This document shows positions 1 to 8,811 of a stretch of 64,000 nucleotides of DNA, piece by piece. The position numbers and the translations under genes are program-made. The DNA is from JAMDEO01 sp963775295 (GTDB lineage: Bacteria; Actinomycetota; Thermoleophilia; RBG-16-64-13). The notes below the pieces were generated by a model that was given only the letters and a program-made list of their open reading frames with translations, had not been told where the DNA came from and searched no databases. The DNA lies in assembly GCA_963775295.1 (NCBI GenBank), contig CAVZIK010000006.1, positions 2,728,001-2,792,000 on the forward strand, given 5' to 3'. Within the stretch, counting starts at the first letter, position 1, and each line of letters opens with the position of its first letter.

Positions 1-287
1 AGGACCCGGCCCTGCCGGTCGGGTTCGACCTCGTCCATGTTGCGGTAGATCTCTCTGACCTTCCAGCTGTCGCTCTTGTTTTCAAAGACGTTCAGAGGTT
101 CCAGCCACTTTTCGTCGTATTCATTCCAACCTTGAGGGCTATAAACCCGAACACAGGGCTCTTCGTCGGGGATGAGGACGAGGACCGCTCCCCTGCTGAA
201 ATAGTCCCGGTAGCGGGCAGGAAGGGTCACCCGTCCCTTCGGGTCCAAGGTGTGGTCGAACTCTCCAGATAGACGAACTTGTTCCAT
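1..287 (-). CDS. mraZ: MraZ transcriptional regulator, 5' part (runs off the left edge)
   Basis: The first 95 codons are present; the gene continues beyond the window edge. MraZ is a double SpoVT/AbrB-like DNA-binding protein that forms rings and represses the division and cell wall (dcw) cluster it heads. Both family DxxxR signatures are visible: DPKGR at residues 17-21 and DRQGR close to the left edge. The N-terminus begins with a typical short strand followed by LPARYR. The ATG at 287 is preceded by a GTGG-repeat operator. Transcription runs leftwards, so rsmH, ftsL and the rest of the dcw cluster are expected just outside the window. Confidence 0.93.
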   Translation of the reverse strand, partial: MEQVRLSGEFDHTLDPKGRVTLPARYRDYFSRGAVLVLIPDEEPCVRVYSPQGWNEYDEKWLEPLNVFENKSDSWKVREIYRNMDEVEPDRQGRV

Positions 288-340
288 GGATTCCACTCTA
301 AACCTAAATGACCCACTTGGCAACACTTTCTACCACTTTT
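288..340 (-). promoter_or_regulatory. MraZ operator: GTG(G) direct repeats at 10-bp spacing
   Basis: Read on the minus strand, GTG triplets start at 336, 326, 316 and 296. They are exactly 10 bp apart, with one degenerate position skipped (306). Most are GTGG in an AAGTGG context. Tandem GTGG/TGGG boxes with one helical turn between them are the known MraZ binding site upstream of mraZ. The last box lies about 7 bp before the ATG, where it may also act as a weak ribosome binding site. Confidence 0.75.
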
Positions 341-496
341 ATGGAATGAATCCTTCATTGCACCCCACAATCTCGGTTTCGTCTGCCACACACCCCTACG
401 GTGCTCGGCACGCATTAATGCAATCTAGTAGTTATGCATAATATATTGCATGAGCGAGGTGCGGGAGATCGCCGAACCTAACGGAACGGGAGAAGC
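341..496 (-). promoter_or_regulatory. AT-rich upstream region of mraZ, probable promoter zone
   Basis: This gap between pcrA and the mraZ operator is noticeably more AT-rich than its surroundings. It contains a perfect palindrome GCATTAATGC (412-421) and an ATGCA-N8-TGCAT inverted repeat (434-451) that includes TATATT/TATTAT candidates for a -10 element. I cannot fix a -35/-10 pair with confidence. It is the likely site of the mraZ promoter. Confidence 0.35.
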
Positions 497-2872
497 TTAC
501 TTGAGGCGGCGCAATGGAGCGTAGTCGAGCAGCAATCTCTTCTGCTCGCCCAACTCGGAGAAGAATATCCGGACCACCCCGCCCGGTTCCATTCCCAGCA
601 CCACGCCCTCGCCGAATTTAGCGTGCAACACGCGGTCGCCGGTCGCAAGGCCGCCGGGATCCATCCCGCCCGTCTTGGTCGCGGGAGCGGATTGACGTTG
701 TCCCGTCCGGCTGTCGGCCTGTTCCGCGGGCCGGCGGGCGGCGCCCCCGGAGGGGCCCCGATACTCCACAAGTCGGGCGGGCAACTCCGTGAGGAAGCGA
801 CTGGGGATGCGATAACCCCCTCCCCCGTGCAGGACACGCGACCGCGCGTACGATAGGAAAAGGCGGTCCCTGGCCCTGGTCAGGCCGACATAGCAGAGCC
901 GGCGCTCCTCCTCGAGCCTCGCCTCGTCGAGCGAGCGCGAATGCGGGAACAACCCTTCTTCAAGGCCGGTGATGAACACGACGGGAAACTCCAGACCCTT
1001 GGCGTTGTGCAGGGTCATCAAAGTCACCAACGACTCCTGGGCGTCGAGATCATCCACGTCGGCATAGAGGCTGATCTCCTGGAGAAAATCGGCGAGATAC
1101 CCTTCGGGGTTCATACGGTCGAACTCCGAAGCGACGCCAATGAATTCCTCCAGGTTCTCCAGTCGGCCCTCCGCCTCGAGCGTCCTCTCGGCCTTCAGAG
1201 AAGCCATGAGTCCGGATTCCTCCGCCACCCTCCTCACCAGATCGGATACCGTGTGTCTGCCCGCCCGAGACTGATCTGCCTCGGGCGAGGCGTCGGCAAG
1301 GGTCGGATGGTCTGCGAACGGCAGGTCATCCTCGACAAGAGCTTGAGGGCTGGGGGGCTCCATGAGCGCGGCCCAAGACGCGAACCTCTGTCCTAGACCC
1401 ACGCAAGCCGAGGCTGCTCCCCCGGCAAGCCCTGGTATTTCTTTCGCCCGCAAGAGAGTGTTCCGAAGGCAGACCTCGTTCTCGGCCGCGCATGCTTGGA
1501 GGCGCCCGATGGCAACGTCGCCAAGGCCCCGCCGAGGCGTATTGATCACCCGAAGCAGCGAGAGATCGTCGGACTCGTTCACGAGCACCCGCAAGTAAGC
1601 CAGCAGATCCTTGATCTCCGCCCGTTGATAGAACTTGGTGCCCCCGACCACCCTGTATCCGATGCCCTGGCGGACGAGCATGTCCTCCAGCACCCGGGAT
1701 TGAGCGTTCACGCGGTAGAAGATGGCGATGTCGGATCCGGGTCGATCGCGGAGCAGGGCCACCACTTCGCCGCAGACCGTCCTGGCCTCATCGTGTTCGT
1801 CCCGGCATTCCATGACCACCACCGGTTCGCCGGCCCCCTTGTCGCTCCAAAGATTCTTTGGCTTTCGTCCCCTGTTGTGGGCCACCAACTCGTTGGCCGC
1901 GTCCAGAATGGTTGTGGTGGAGCGGTAGTTCTGTTCCAGCTTGATGACATGGGCATCGGGGAAGTCATCCTCAAAGGAGAGGATGTTGCGGATGTCGGCC
2001 CCACGCCACGAGTACACCGATTGATCGTCGTCGCCCACCACGGTGACCTGCCTGTGCTCCTCAGTGAGCAGCTTGACGAGTTGGTACTGAGCCCGGTTGG
2101 TGTCCTGATACTCGTCCACCAGCACGTGACGGAAGAGATCGCGGTAAAAGGCGAGACGTTCCGGGAAGAGTTGTAGGACGTCCACGGTCCGCATCAGGAG
2201 GTCGTCGAAGTCAAAGGCGTTGGCGTCGAGAAGCCGCTTCTGATAGCGCCGATAGACCTGAGCTGCCACGTCCAAGTGTCCAGAGGAACCGTCGTCCCAA
2301 GGTCCCGCGTCCGAGTCGATTCCTCCCGCTGCGGGCTCCCGGCGGCCGAAGTCGTCCACGTCGATGAGCTTATTCTTTGCATCGGAGATGAGGTTCTGGA
2401 GCGACCGGGGGGGAAAGCGCTTGACGTCGAGCCGCAAATCCTCGAGACAGCGCTTGATGAGCCGCACCGAATCGTCCTCGTCGTAGATGGAGAAGTTGGA
2501 GCGGTAGCCGAGCAGAGTTGCGTCTCTCCGGAGGATGCGGGCGCAGGCGGAGTGGAACGTGCATACCCACATCCAGCCCGATGCGTCCCCCAGCAGACCC
2601 CCCACCCGCTCCTTCATCTCGCCCGCGGCCTTGTTGGTGAAGGTAATCGCTAAGACCTGGTGGGGCCGCACCTTCCCACTCTTGATGAGGTACGCCAGCC
2701 GGTGCGTGAGTACCCTTGTCTTGCCCGACCCAGCCCCGGCCAAGACAAGCAATGGCCCGCCGCCGTGGAATACGGCCTCCCGCTGAGGTTCGTTCAATTC
2801 CTGGGCCAGGCCGAAGTCCGGCTGCTCAGATCTCGGGCAGACCATCAACCCTCGCTGGATCGCAAGCGTCAT
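497..2872 (-). CDS. pcrA: ATP-dependent DNA helicase PcrA/UvrD
   Basis: Superfamily 1A 3'-5' helicase of DNA repair and replication restart, 791 residues, close to the usual PcrA size. Walker A AGAGSGKT is at residues 45-52 and the Walker B DEYQD box at 253-257. The C-terminal block (GDRVLHAKFGEGVV onwards) is the short Tudor-like domain typical of PcrA. The first ATG lies inside the end of cysE and lacks a Shine-Dalgarno; an alternative in-frame ATG at 2845 has GAGGG close upstream and may be the true start. The overlap implies translational coupling to cysE. It is the last gene before mraZ in this run. Confidence 0.93.
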   Translation of the reverse strand: MTLAIQRGLMVCPRSEQPDFGLAQELNEPQREAVFHGGGPLLVLAGAGSGKTRVLTHRLAYLIKSGKVRPHQVLAITFTNKAAGEMKERVGGLLGDASGWMWVCTFHSACARILRRDATLLGYRSNFSIYDEDDSVRLIKRCLEDLRLDVKRFPPRSLQNLISDAKNKLIDVDDFGRREPAAGGIDSDAGPWDDGSSGHLDVAAQVYRRYQKRLLDANAFDFDDLLMRTVDVLQLFPERLAFYRDLFRHVLVDEYQDTNRAQYQLVKLLTEEHRQVTVVGDDDQSVYSWRGADIRNILSFEDDFPDAHVIKLEQNYRSTTTILDAANELVAHNRGRKPKNLWSDKGAGEPVVVMECRDEHDEARTVCGEVVALLRDRPGSDIAIFYRVNAQSRVLEDMLVRQGIGYRVVGGTKFYQRAEIKDLLAYLRVLVNESDDLSLLRVINTPRRGLGDVAIGRLQACAAENEVCLRNTLLRAKEIPGLAGGAASACVGLGQRFASWAALMEPPSPQALVEDDLPFADHPTLADASPEADQSRAGRHTVSDLVRRVAEESGLMASLKAERTLEAEGRLENLEEFIGVASEFDRMNPEGYLADFLQEISLYADVDDLDAQESLVTLMTLHNAKGLEFPVVFITGLEEGLFPHSRSLDEARLEEERRLCYVGLTRARDRLFLSYARSRVLHGGGGYRIPSRFLTELPARLVEYRGPSGGAARRPAEQADSRTGQRQSAPATKTGGMDPGGLATGDRVLHAKFGEGVVLGMEPGGVVRIFFSELGEQKRLLLDYAPLRRLK

Positions 2873-3692
2873 CCGACGTCGGGGCTTCCTCGGCTTGTTC
2901 CGCTTTCTCGATAGACGAGGCGGCCCTTGAACCGGCCCCCCGGATCTCTTCCAGTTCGTTCTCTAATCCCACTACGCGCCGCACCAGACATTTCATTGCT
3001 TCCGCAACGGGGTCGGGAAGATGGGTGTAGTCGATATCGGGAATCGCCACCCGGGCTCCCTCCATGATCACAGGCCGTCCGGGGTTGCCCACCACCGTCG
3101 AGCCGGAAGGCACATCGTGAATCACGACGCTGCCTGCTCCCACCTTCACGTTGTCACCCACCTTGATGGAGCCTAACAGCTGCGAGCCGGCTCCGATCAC
3201 GACATTGTCACCGATCGTGGGGTGCCGCTTACCCGTCTCCTTGCCGGTCCCTCCGAGCGTGACTCCCTGGTAAATGGTGACGTTCTCCCCAATCTCCGAG
3301 GTCTCCCCTATGACAACCCCCGCGCCATGATCTATAAAAAGACCATCACCGAGCGTCGCCCCGGGGTGGATCTCTACGCCTGTGAGCAGTCTGCCGACCT
3401 GAGAGATGAGCCGGGGAGCAAGCGGGACATCACGTTGCCACAGGGCGTGCGCCCCACGGTGCAACCATAGAGCGTGAAGACCGGGATAGCAGGTGAGGAT
3501 CTCTACATTGCTGCGCGCCGCCGGGTCACGTTCTTTGATTACCTTGATGTCGTGCCGCATGGTCCCGGTCAGACTCTGACCGTGTGCGCTGAAGCGCAGG
3601 AACGCATAGACGCCACCGGCAAGCGCAAGCGCGCTCAAGGAGCGCGACCCCGAACTATCGGAGCGCCCAGCGTGCTTAGCTTGAGAGGTCAT
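2826..3692 (-). CDS. cysE: Serine O-acetyltransferase
   Basis: Transfers acetyl from acetyl-CoA to L-serine, the first step of cysteine synthesis. The protein has the short N-terminal helical part followed by a left-handed beta-helix of hexapeptide repeats, with the catalytic-type His in IDHGAGVVIGET and the PTIGDNVVIGAG repeat. I chose the ATG at 3692 (288 residues) because GGAGGAAG stands directly upstream; the longer frame would overlap the ThiF-like gene by about 80 bp. A hydrophobic stretch near the N-terminus and a charged C-terminal tail of about 40 residues are mild departures from the compact form. Neighbours are a ThiF/MoeB enzyme upstream and pcrA downstream. Confidence 0.92.
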   Translation of the reverse strand: MTSQAKHAGRSDSSGSRSLSALALAGGVYAFLRFSAHGQSLTGTMRHDIKVIKERDPAARSNVEILTCYPGLHALWLHRGAHALWQRDVPLAPRLISQVGRLLTGVEIHPGATLGDGLFIDHGAGVVIGETSEIGENVTIYQGVTLGGTGKETGKRHPTIGDNVVIGAGSQLLGSIKVGDNVKVGAGSVVIHDVPSGSTVVGNPGRPVIMEGARVAIPDIDYTHLPDPVAEAMKCLVRRVVGLENELEEIRGAGSRAASSIEKAEQAEEAPTSDDACDPARVDGLPEI

Positions 3693-3765
3693 TCTTCCTC
3701 CAGAAGTGGCTATCGCGGCATAAGTATCGCACGACAGCGAGCCCGACTGTCGCGAAAGACCTTCT

Positions 3766-4533
3766 TCAATTACGGGCGGCGGTTGATTGTGACGCGCCCC
3801 CACAGCAGAGGCAGTGCTCGTCGCGGGGCACTTCCAGCCGTTCAAAGACCAGGTCCCACAAATCGACGATCAGCAGTCCCCGGTTGCGCGCTTCGGGTTG
3901 AACTATCAGTTTGATGACCTCAGTCGCCTCTATGCTCGCAATGACAGCCACGGTCGTGCTCAACACTCCGGCCACATCGGCCGTGGGCGTTTGGTCCGGG
4001 CTTGGCAGCTCCGGGATGAGACAGCGAAGGCACGGTCCCTCGCCCGGAACTACGGTCATAGTCATCCCACTGGTGGAGATCACGCCCCCGTACACCCAGG
4101 GAAGACCTCTCATCACGGCGTAGTCGTTGATGAGAAAGCGGGTGGCGAAGTTGTCGGTTCCGTCTACGAGCACGTCCAGCCCCGCGGAGAACCCAGGAAG
4201 ATTATCTTCATCGATGGTGACTACCTGCGGCTCCACCACAACGTCGCTGTTGATCCCGCGCAGATGGGCGGCTGCGGCCTCCGCCTTGGGAATACCGGCG
4301 GCCACGTCTGCTTCGGTGAAGAGGATCTGCCGCTGGAGGTTGTGAAGTTCGGGATAGTCCCGATCGGCAATGCGGAGAAAGCCGATCCCAGCTCGAACGA
4401 GGTGGTTCGCGATGACCGATCCCAGCGCCCCGCACCCCACCAGACCGACCCTGGCGACCACCAGCTTCTCCTGGCCGGCCTTTCCCACCTGTGGCACCAT
4501 GATCTGTCGGCTATAGCGGGAGAAAGGGTCCAA
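3766..4533 (-). CDS. ThiF/MoeB/HesA-family E1-like adenylyltransferase
   Basis: 255 residues. Such enzymes adenylate the C-terminal Gly-Gly of a sulfur-carrier protein (MoaD, ThiS, CysO) so that it can be charged with sulfur. It opens with the family signature RYSRQIMVPQVG and has a nucleotide-binding GCGALGS loop near residue 34. It also shows DGTDNFATRFLIND and two Cys pairs (CLRC and CLCC) expected to bind the structural zinc. No rhodanese domain is present, unlike MoeZ. The position directly before cysE points to sulfur transfer in cysteine or cofactor synthesis. No carrier protein is encoded nearby, so the exact partner is open. Confidence 0.85.
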   Translation of the reverse strand: MDPFSRYSRQIMVPQVGKAGQEKLVVARVGLVGCGALGSVIANHLVRAGIGFLRIADRDYPELHNLQRQILFTEADVAAGIPKAEAAAAHLRGINSDVVVEPQVVTIDEDNLPGFSAGLDVLVDGTDNFATRFLINDYAVMRGLPWVYGGVISTSGMTMTVVPGEGPCLRCLIPELPSPDQTPTADVAGVLSTTVAVIASIEATEVIKLIVQPEARNRGLLIVDLWDLVFERLEVPRDEHCLCCGGASQSTAARN

Positions 4534-4539
4534 GACCGG

Positions 4540-5667
4540 CTATCCTCCCGTACTTGTCGGAGCGAAGTCCTGGCCCACGATGACCCTGATATGTCGGGAA
4601 GAAAGCGTGTCGTCCTCGTTCACCGTGCCCAGGCCGAGCGTCTCCCTCACCTTCTCGGCCTCCGCCAGTGCGTCCGGCGCCGCCGAGATCGTCGTCTCCG
4701 CTACATCGGGAAAGCCTTCCGCGTTCTGGTAGGGAAGCATCTTGAACCCGAGCGACTCGAGCAAATCCCCCGCGGACTGCGCCGCATTGAGAGCACCCGA
4801 GCCGTTCTGGATCTCAAGAGTGATGTCGCCGGCGACGTTCGAGACAATGCCACTAGTCAGCAGCGCTTTGGCAGACGCGGTGTCGGTCTCGTACCATTTG
4901 GTGTCGAGATTCTCTTTGAAGACCCCCGGCAGTACGGCCGGGCTCCATGAACCCGCTGCGATCCCATCTGCGATCGCACTCACAAAAGCGTCCACGGCAG
5001 ACGCGTCGCCGCTCATCCCCAACTGCTGCCACGCGCCCGACGAGGACGCGGTCAACCGTGCCAGTTCCAGGAAGGCCCCGGCGGCCTCGACTGCGCCCGC
5101 GGGATCGCGGCTTATGGACGACGACCAAGTATGTTTGGATCCCGCCCGCTCCAGAGCGTTGAGCAGCGACGCCCAACTGACGGCCGCGGCGCCCTCGAGG
5201 TCTGTCCCAAGGTCTCGGTTGAGGCCGGCGACCAGTTCCGTCGTCTTCTCGTGTGTAAAGAGATCGCCCGCCGTTGGGAAACCGTCCTCTGCTGTCTCGA
5301 CCAGAGTCAGCCCAGGTACTCCGAGCGCCACACCCCCAGCAGCCGTGTGCGAAAGCAAGACAAACGCGGGGACGGTAGCATCCTGCTGAATCGCCACCAG
5401 AACGCTTTCTGTCTGTACCTGTCCATACGCTTTGGCGGTGGTCGTGGTCACACGGGCAACTGCCGCACCTGAGTCCTCGGCCCTCCCCCCCAGGACGATG
5501 AGCAAGGCCACCGCAGCGGCGATCAGCACGACCGCCGGCGCTACGGCTATGAAGAGTCTCTTAGTCCTCTTCCGCCGTCGGGCGGCATTGCGCACGGACC
5601 GCCGCTCGGTACGATGCCCGGGTCCGTTCCCCTCGGAGAGGTCCTCTCGTTCTCCGGAGTCAGTCAT
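4540..5667 (-). CDS. Membrane-anchored LCP-like / LytR_C domain protein
   Basis: 375 residues starting at an ATG that overlaps the nadD stop (ATGA). A basic cytoplasmic N-terminus (RRRKRTKR) precedes one membrane segment around residues 40-60. The outside part has a degenerate LytR-CpsA-Psr-like region (VAIQQD, then GLTLVETAEDGF), followed by a C-terminal LytR_C domain beginning near ITLEIQNGSG. The catalytic arginines of active LCP phosphotransferases are not obvious, so it may be a non-catalytic envelope protein. A LytR_C gene next to nadD is common in Actinobacteriota. Overlap with nadD suggests coupled translation. Confidence 0.75.
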   Translation of the reverse strand: MTDSGEREDLSEGNGPGHRTERRSVRNAARRRKRTKRLFIAVAPAVVLIAAAVALLIVLGGRAEDSGAAVARVTTTTAKAYGQVQTESVLVAIQQDATVPAFVLLSHTAAGGVALGVPGLTLVETAEDGFPTAGDLFTHEKTTELVAGLNRDLGTDLEGAAAVSWASLLNALERAGSKHTWSSSISRDPAGAVEAAGAFLELARLTASSSGAWQQLGMSGDASAVDAFVSAIADGIAAGSWSPAVLPGVFKENLDTKWYETDTASAKALLTSGIVSNVAGDITLEIQNGSGALNAAQSAGDLLESLGFKMLPYQNAEGFPDVAETTISAAPDALAEAEKVRETLGLGTVNEDDTLSSRHIRVIVGQDFAPTSTGG

Positions 5668-6338
5668 GCGCCGTGAAGGGCCGAATGACTCGACCTGTCG
5701 GAGGGCTGTGCATAGTAGCCTGCTTTCTGCACGAGTTCCGCCACCGAATCGGGAAGAAGATATCGAGCCGCCTTGCCGGAGGAGAGCCGCTCCCTGATCA
5801 TACTGGAGGAGATGGCCAGCGCCGGTACCTCCATCAACTTCACCCGCGAACCGGGACCGGATGTGCCCTGAACCGGCCCGAGTTGACCAAGGACCTCGGA
5901 CATCGGCGCCAGATCGTAACCCGGACGGGTAGCCGCGATGAGTGTACACAGTTCCAGGACTTTTTCCGGCTGCTTCCAAGTGAGGATGTCCAGAACCGCA
6001 TCCGCGCCCGTGACGAAGAACAGTTCGGCATCTGTCCCTAGCGTGGACGTCAGAAACTCGAGAGTGTCGGCGGTGTACGTCACGCCGTCTTTGTCGATTT
6101 CGTAGCGGGACACGAGAAAGTGCGGATGCGATGCCGTCGCGACGGCCACTAGAAGGTATCGGAAATCGGCCGGAGCCAGTTTCCGGGCCTTCAGTGGGTG
6201 GTTACCCGCGGGCATGAAGATTATTTCGTCGAGGCCGAATTGCACCAGCGCCTCCTCAGCCGTGACGAGGTGCGCGACGTGGATGGGATCGAAAGCGCCG
6301 CCCATTATCCCGAGCCGCAGCCCGGAACGTCCACGCAA
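5664..6338 (-). CDS. nadD: Nicotinate-nucleotide adenylyltransferase
   Basis: Converts nicotinate mononucleotide and ATP to deamido-NAD in NAD synthesis. 224 residues. The nucleotidyltransferase (T/H)xGH-type region reads GGAFDPIHVAHL, and the C-terminal ISSSMIRERL corresponds to the ISSTxxR motif. VTGADAVLDILTWK is also typical of NadD. The start is a TTG at 6338 with no clear Shine-Dalgarno. Its stop overlaps the ATG of the LytR_C gene. It lies 80 bp downstream of proA in the same transcript direction. Confidence 0.93.
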   Translation of the reverse strand: MRGRSGLRLGIMGGAFDPIHVAHLVTAEEALVQFGLDEIIFMPAGNHPLKARKLAPADFRYLLVAVATASHPHFLVSRYEIDKDGVTYTADTLEFLTSTLGTDAELFFVTGADAVLDILTWKQPEKVLELCTLIAATRPGYDLAPMSEVLGQLGPVQGTSGPGSRVKLMEVPALAISSSMIRERLSSGKAARYLLPDSVAELVQKAGYYAQPSDRSSHSALHGA

Positions 6339-6418
6339 GCGGTAGATTGGGTCGTCCTGGTCCGTGACCTCTGCTCCCGACGTATGGCCGACGCGCTTTC
6401 TCAGCCGCGTCCGCAGGC

Positions 6419-7672
6419 CTACCTGATGTGACCTCTTCCCGTAACGACGTACTTCATGGAGGTCAGCTCTTTGAGGCCAAGCGGACCCCGCGCATGAAGT
6501 TTCTGGGTCGAGATCCCGATCTCGGCACCGAGGCCGAATACCCCACCATCGGTGAAGCGGGTGGAAGCATTGATGTACACCGCGGCGGCGTCCACACCTT
6601 CGGCAAACCGGCGGCTCGCCTCAAGATCCTTGGTGATAATGGCCTCGGAGTGACCCGTGCCATAGTGGGCGATGTGCTCGATGGCCTCTTCCAGACTGGC
6701 CACTACCTTGACGGCCATCTCCAGCCCGAGAAACTCAGTCGCGTAGTGCCGATCGGTCGCGCGCAGTAGCTTGACGTCGGTCTCTCCCACAACGTCGCGG
6801 GTGTGAGCATCCACGTGCAACTTGATCTTGCGCTCGTGTAGGGCCTTCACCACTCCGGGAAGGAACTCGGCTGCGACAGCCTCATGAACGAGGAGCGTCT
6901 CGGCGGCGTTACAAACCCCGGGCCTCTGGCACTTGGCGTTCACCGTTATGTCGAGGGCGCTCTTGAGGTCCGCTGTCGCGTCGACGTAAATGTGGCAGTT
7001 TCCCCCAGCGGCATAAATGACTGGGACTTTCGAGTGCTCGATGAGGAATTCCTTGAGCGCTTCCCCTCCGCGAGGGATGACCAGGTCGATCTGATCCCTC
7101 ATCTGTAGCAACTCAACGAGGATCTCCCGGTCTTTGCTCGAGACGAACTGTACGCACTCGCCCGGCAGTCCCGCCTCGATGGCCGCGCCGGTGATGACTT
7201 CGGCGAGAATCCGGTTTGACCGATAGGCATCACTTCCACCGCGCAGGATAACTGAGTTGCCGGTCTTCAGACACAGGGCGGCCGCATCCACGGTGACGTT
7301 GGGCCGGGCCTCGTAGACCACGGCGACCACGCCGAACGGCACCCGCACCTTCTCTATCTGCAACCCTTCGGGGGTCCGCCAGCCCTCGACCACCTCCCCC
7401 ACCGGGTCGGGCAAGGCGGCGATATCGCGCAGACTGCTCGCGATGCCCTTCAGGCGAGCCTCGTCCAGCAGCAGACGGTCTATGAGAGCTCCCGAGAGCC
7501 CCTTCTTACGGCCTTCAGCGATATCGTCGGCATTCTCCACCAAGATCTCCGCGCTGCGGCGTTCGAGCGCTTCGGACATGGCCAACAGCGCGCGGTTCTT
7601 GACCGCGGCGCTGGTCGTAGCCAGCTGTCGCGACGCTCGCTTTGCCTGAATAGCCAGTTCCCTTGTCTTCAA
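6419..7672 (-). CDS. proA: Gamma-glutamyl phosphate reductase
   Basis: NADPH-dependent reduction of gamma-glutamyl phosphate to glutamate semialdehyde, the second step of proline synthesis. I place the start at the TTG at 7672, preceded by AGGGAGG four bases upstream, which gives 417 residues, the usual length. The longer open frame reaches into proB and is not coding there. The catalytic cysteine is in the NAKCQRPGVCNAAET segment, and the VYEARPNVTVDAA motif is intact. It follows proB after 19 bp, so both steps are made together. Confidence 0.95.
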   Translation of the reverse strand: MKTRELAIQAKRASRQLATTSAAVKNRALLAMSEALERRSAEILVENADDIAEGRKKGLSGALIDRLLLDEARLKGIASSLRDIAALPDPVGEVVEGWRTPEGLQIEKVRVPFGVVAVVYEARPNVTVDAAALCLKTGNSVILRGGSDAYRSNRILAEVITGAAIEAGLPGECVQFVSSKDREILVELLQMRDQIDLVIPRGGEALKEFLIEHSKVPVIYAAGGNCHIYVDATADLKSALDITVNAKCQRPGVCNAAETLLVHEAVAAEFLPGVVKALHERKIKLHVDAHTRDVVGETDVKLLRATDRHYATEFLGLEMAVKVVASLEEAIEHIAHYGTGHSEAIITKDLEASRRFAEGVDAAAVYINASTRFTDGGVFGLGAEIGISTQKLHARGPLGLKELTSMKYVVTGRGHIR

Positions 7673-7691
7673 GTCGCCTCCCTGTCCTCTG

Positions 7692-8801
7692 CTAACAAAT
7701 CCGTACGAGATAGTCCCTGTGGATCGCCTCCGGAGAAGCTTGCGGAAGAACCTCCGCCACCAGGCTGCTCTGGAGCCCCTTGACGCGATCCATCTCCAAA
7801 CTCGAATAGTTGACAAGGCCTTTGGCCAGTTCGTTTCCCTGATCGTCGACGACCATGACCGCGTCCCCGACCGCAAACTCGCCGTCCACCCTTATGATAC
7901 CGACCGGCAACAGACTTCCCTTGCCTTTGAGAGCTTTCCCCGCTCCCGCGTCCACGACCACGGTGCCCCGGGCCGGCTTGCCGTAGAGCAGCCACAGCTT
8001 GTAATCGTGCAGTCCCAGCGGCCGCGCCAAAAACCGAGTGCCCACCCGGTCTCCGGCTAGGCAAGCTTTCAGAACGCCGGGGCGGGTTCCGCTGGCTATC
8101 AGGGTCTCCACCCCCCCGCTCGTCGCGATGCGGGCGCTGTTGATCTTGCTCCCCATCCCGCCGGAACCCAGAGGCCCGATGGAACCGATCTGGACGCACG
8201 ACAGTTCGTTCATGTCCTCCACGCTCTCGATGAGACGCGCGTCCTTGTCCTCACGAGGATCGGCCGTGTAGAGGCCGTCCGTGTCGGTAAGGAGGACAAG
8301 CATGTCTGCCTTCACCAGCAGCGCCACTTGAGCGGCCAAAGCATCGTTGTCGCCGAAGCAAAGCTCGTCGGTGGACGTGGTGTCGTTCTCATTGATGATG
8401 GGAACGACCTTCCATTCGAGCAAACGCCGGAGCGTATTGCGGGCGTTGATGTACTGAGTGCGGGCAGCCACATCGAAGGCAGTGAGCAGCACCTGCGCCG
8501 TCACGACGTCGTCGTGCGCGAACAACTCCGTGTAGATGTGAAAAAGCCGCCCCTGGCCCACGGCGGCCGCAGCCTGCATGTCTACGACTTCCGTAGGGCG
8601 CTTGCGACGTCTCAACACTCCCATACCGGAAGACACGGCGCCCGAGGAAACCAGCAGCATGCGATGGCCCTCCGCCTGTAGCTCGCAGACCTCCGCCACG
8701 AGAGCCGCCACCGGTCCGAGCCGGAACGTGCCTCGTTCGCTAGTCAGCGTGCTCGAGCCGATCTTCACGACCACGATCTTGCCCACGCGCTTGCCAGCCA
8801 T
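7692..8801 (-). CDS. proB: Glutamate 5-kinase with PUA domain
   Basis: Phosphorylates glutamate in the first, feedback-inhibited step of proline synthesis. 369 residues: an amino-acid-kinase domain (VVKIGSSTLTS near the N-terminus, SSGAVSSGM, NENDTTSTDE) and a C-terminal PUA domain of about 95 residues starting near ARGTVVVDAGAGKA. This is the long form found in most bacteria. It lies between obgE (10 bp gap) and proA (19 bp gap), the classical obgE-proB-proA order. Confidence 0.95.
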   Translation of the reverse strand: MAGKRVGKIVVVKIGSSTLTSERGTFRLGPVAALVAEVCELQAEGHRMLLVSSGAVSSGMGVLRRRKRPTEVVDMQAAAAVGQGRLFHIYTELFAHDDVVTAQVLLTAFDVAARTQYINARNTLRRLLEWKVVPIINENDTTSTDELCFGDNDALAAQVALLVKADMLVLLTDTDGLYTADPREDKDARLIESVEDMNELSCVQIGSIGPLGSGGMGSKINSARIATSGGVETLIASGTRPGVLKACLAGDRVGTRFLARPLGLHDYKLWLLYGKPARGTVVVDAGAGKALKGKGSLLPVGIIRVDGEFAVGDAVMVVDDQGNELAKGLVNYSSLEMDRVKGLQSSLVAEVLPQASPEAIHRDYLVRIC

Positions 8802-8811
8802 ATCCGAACCT

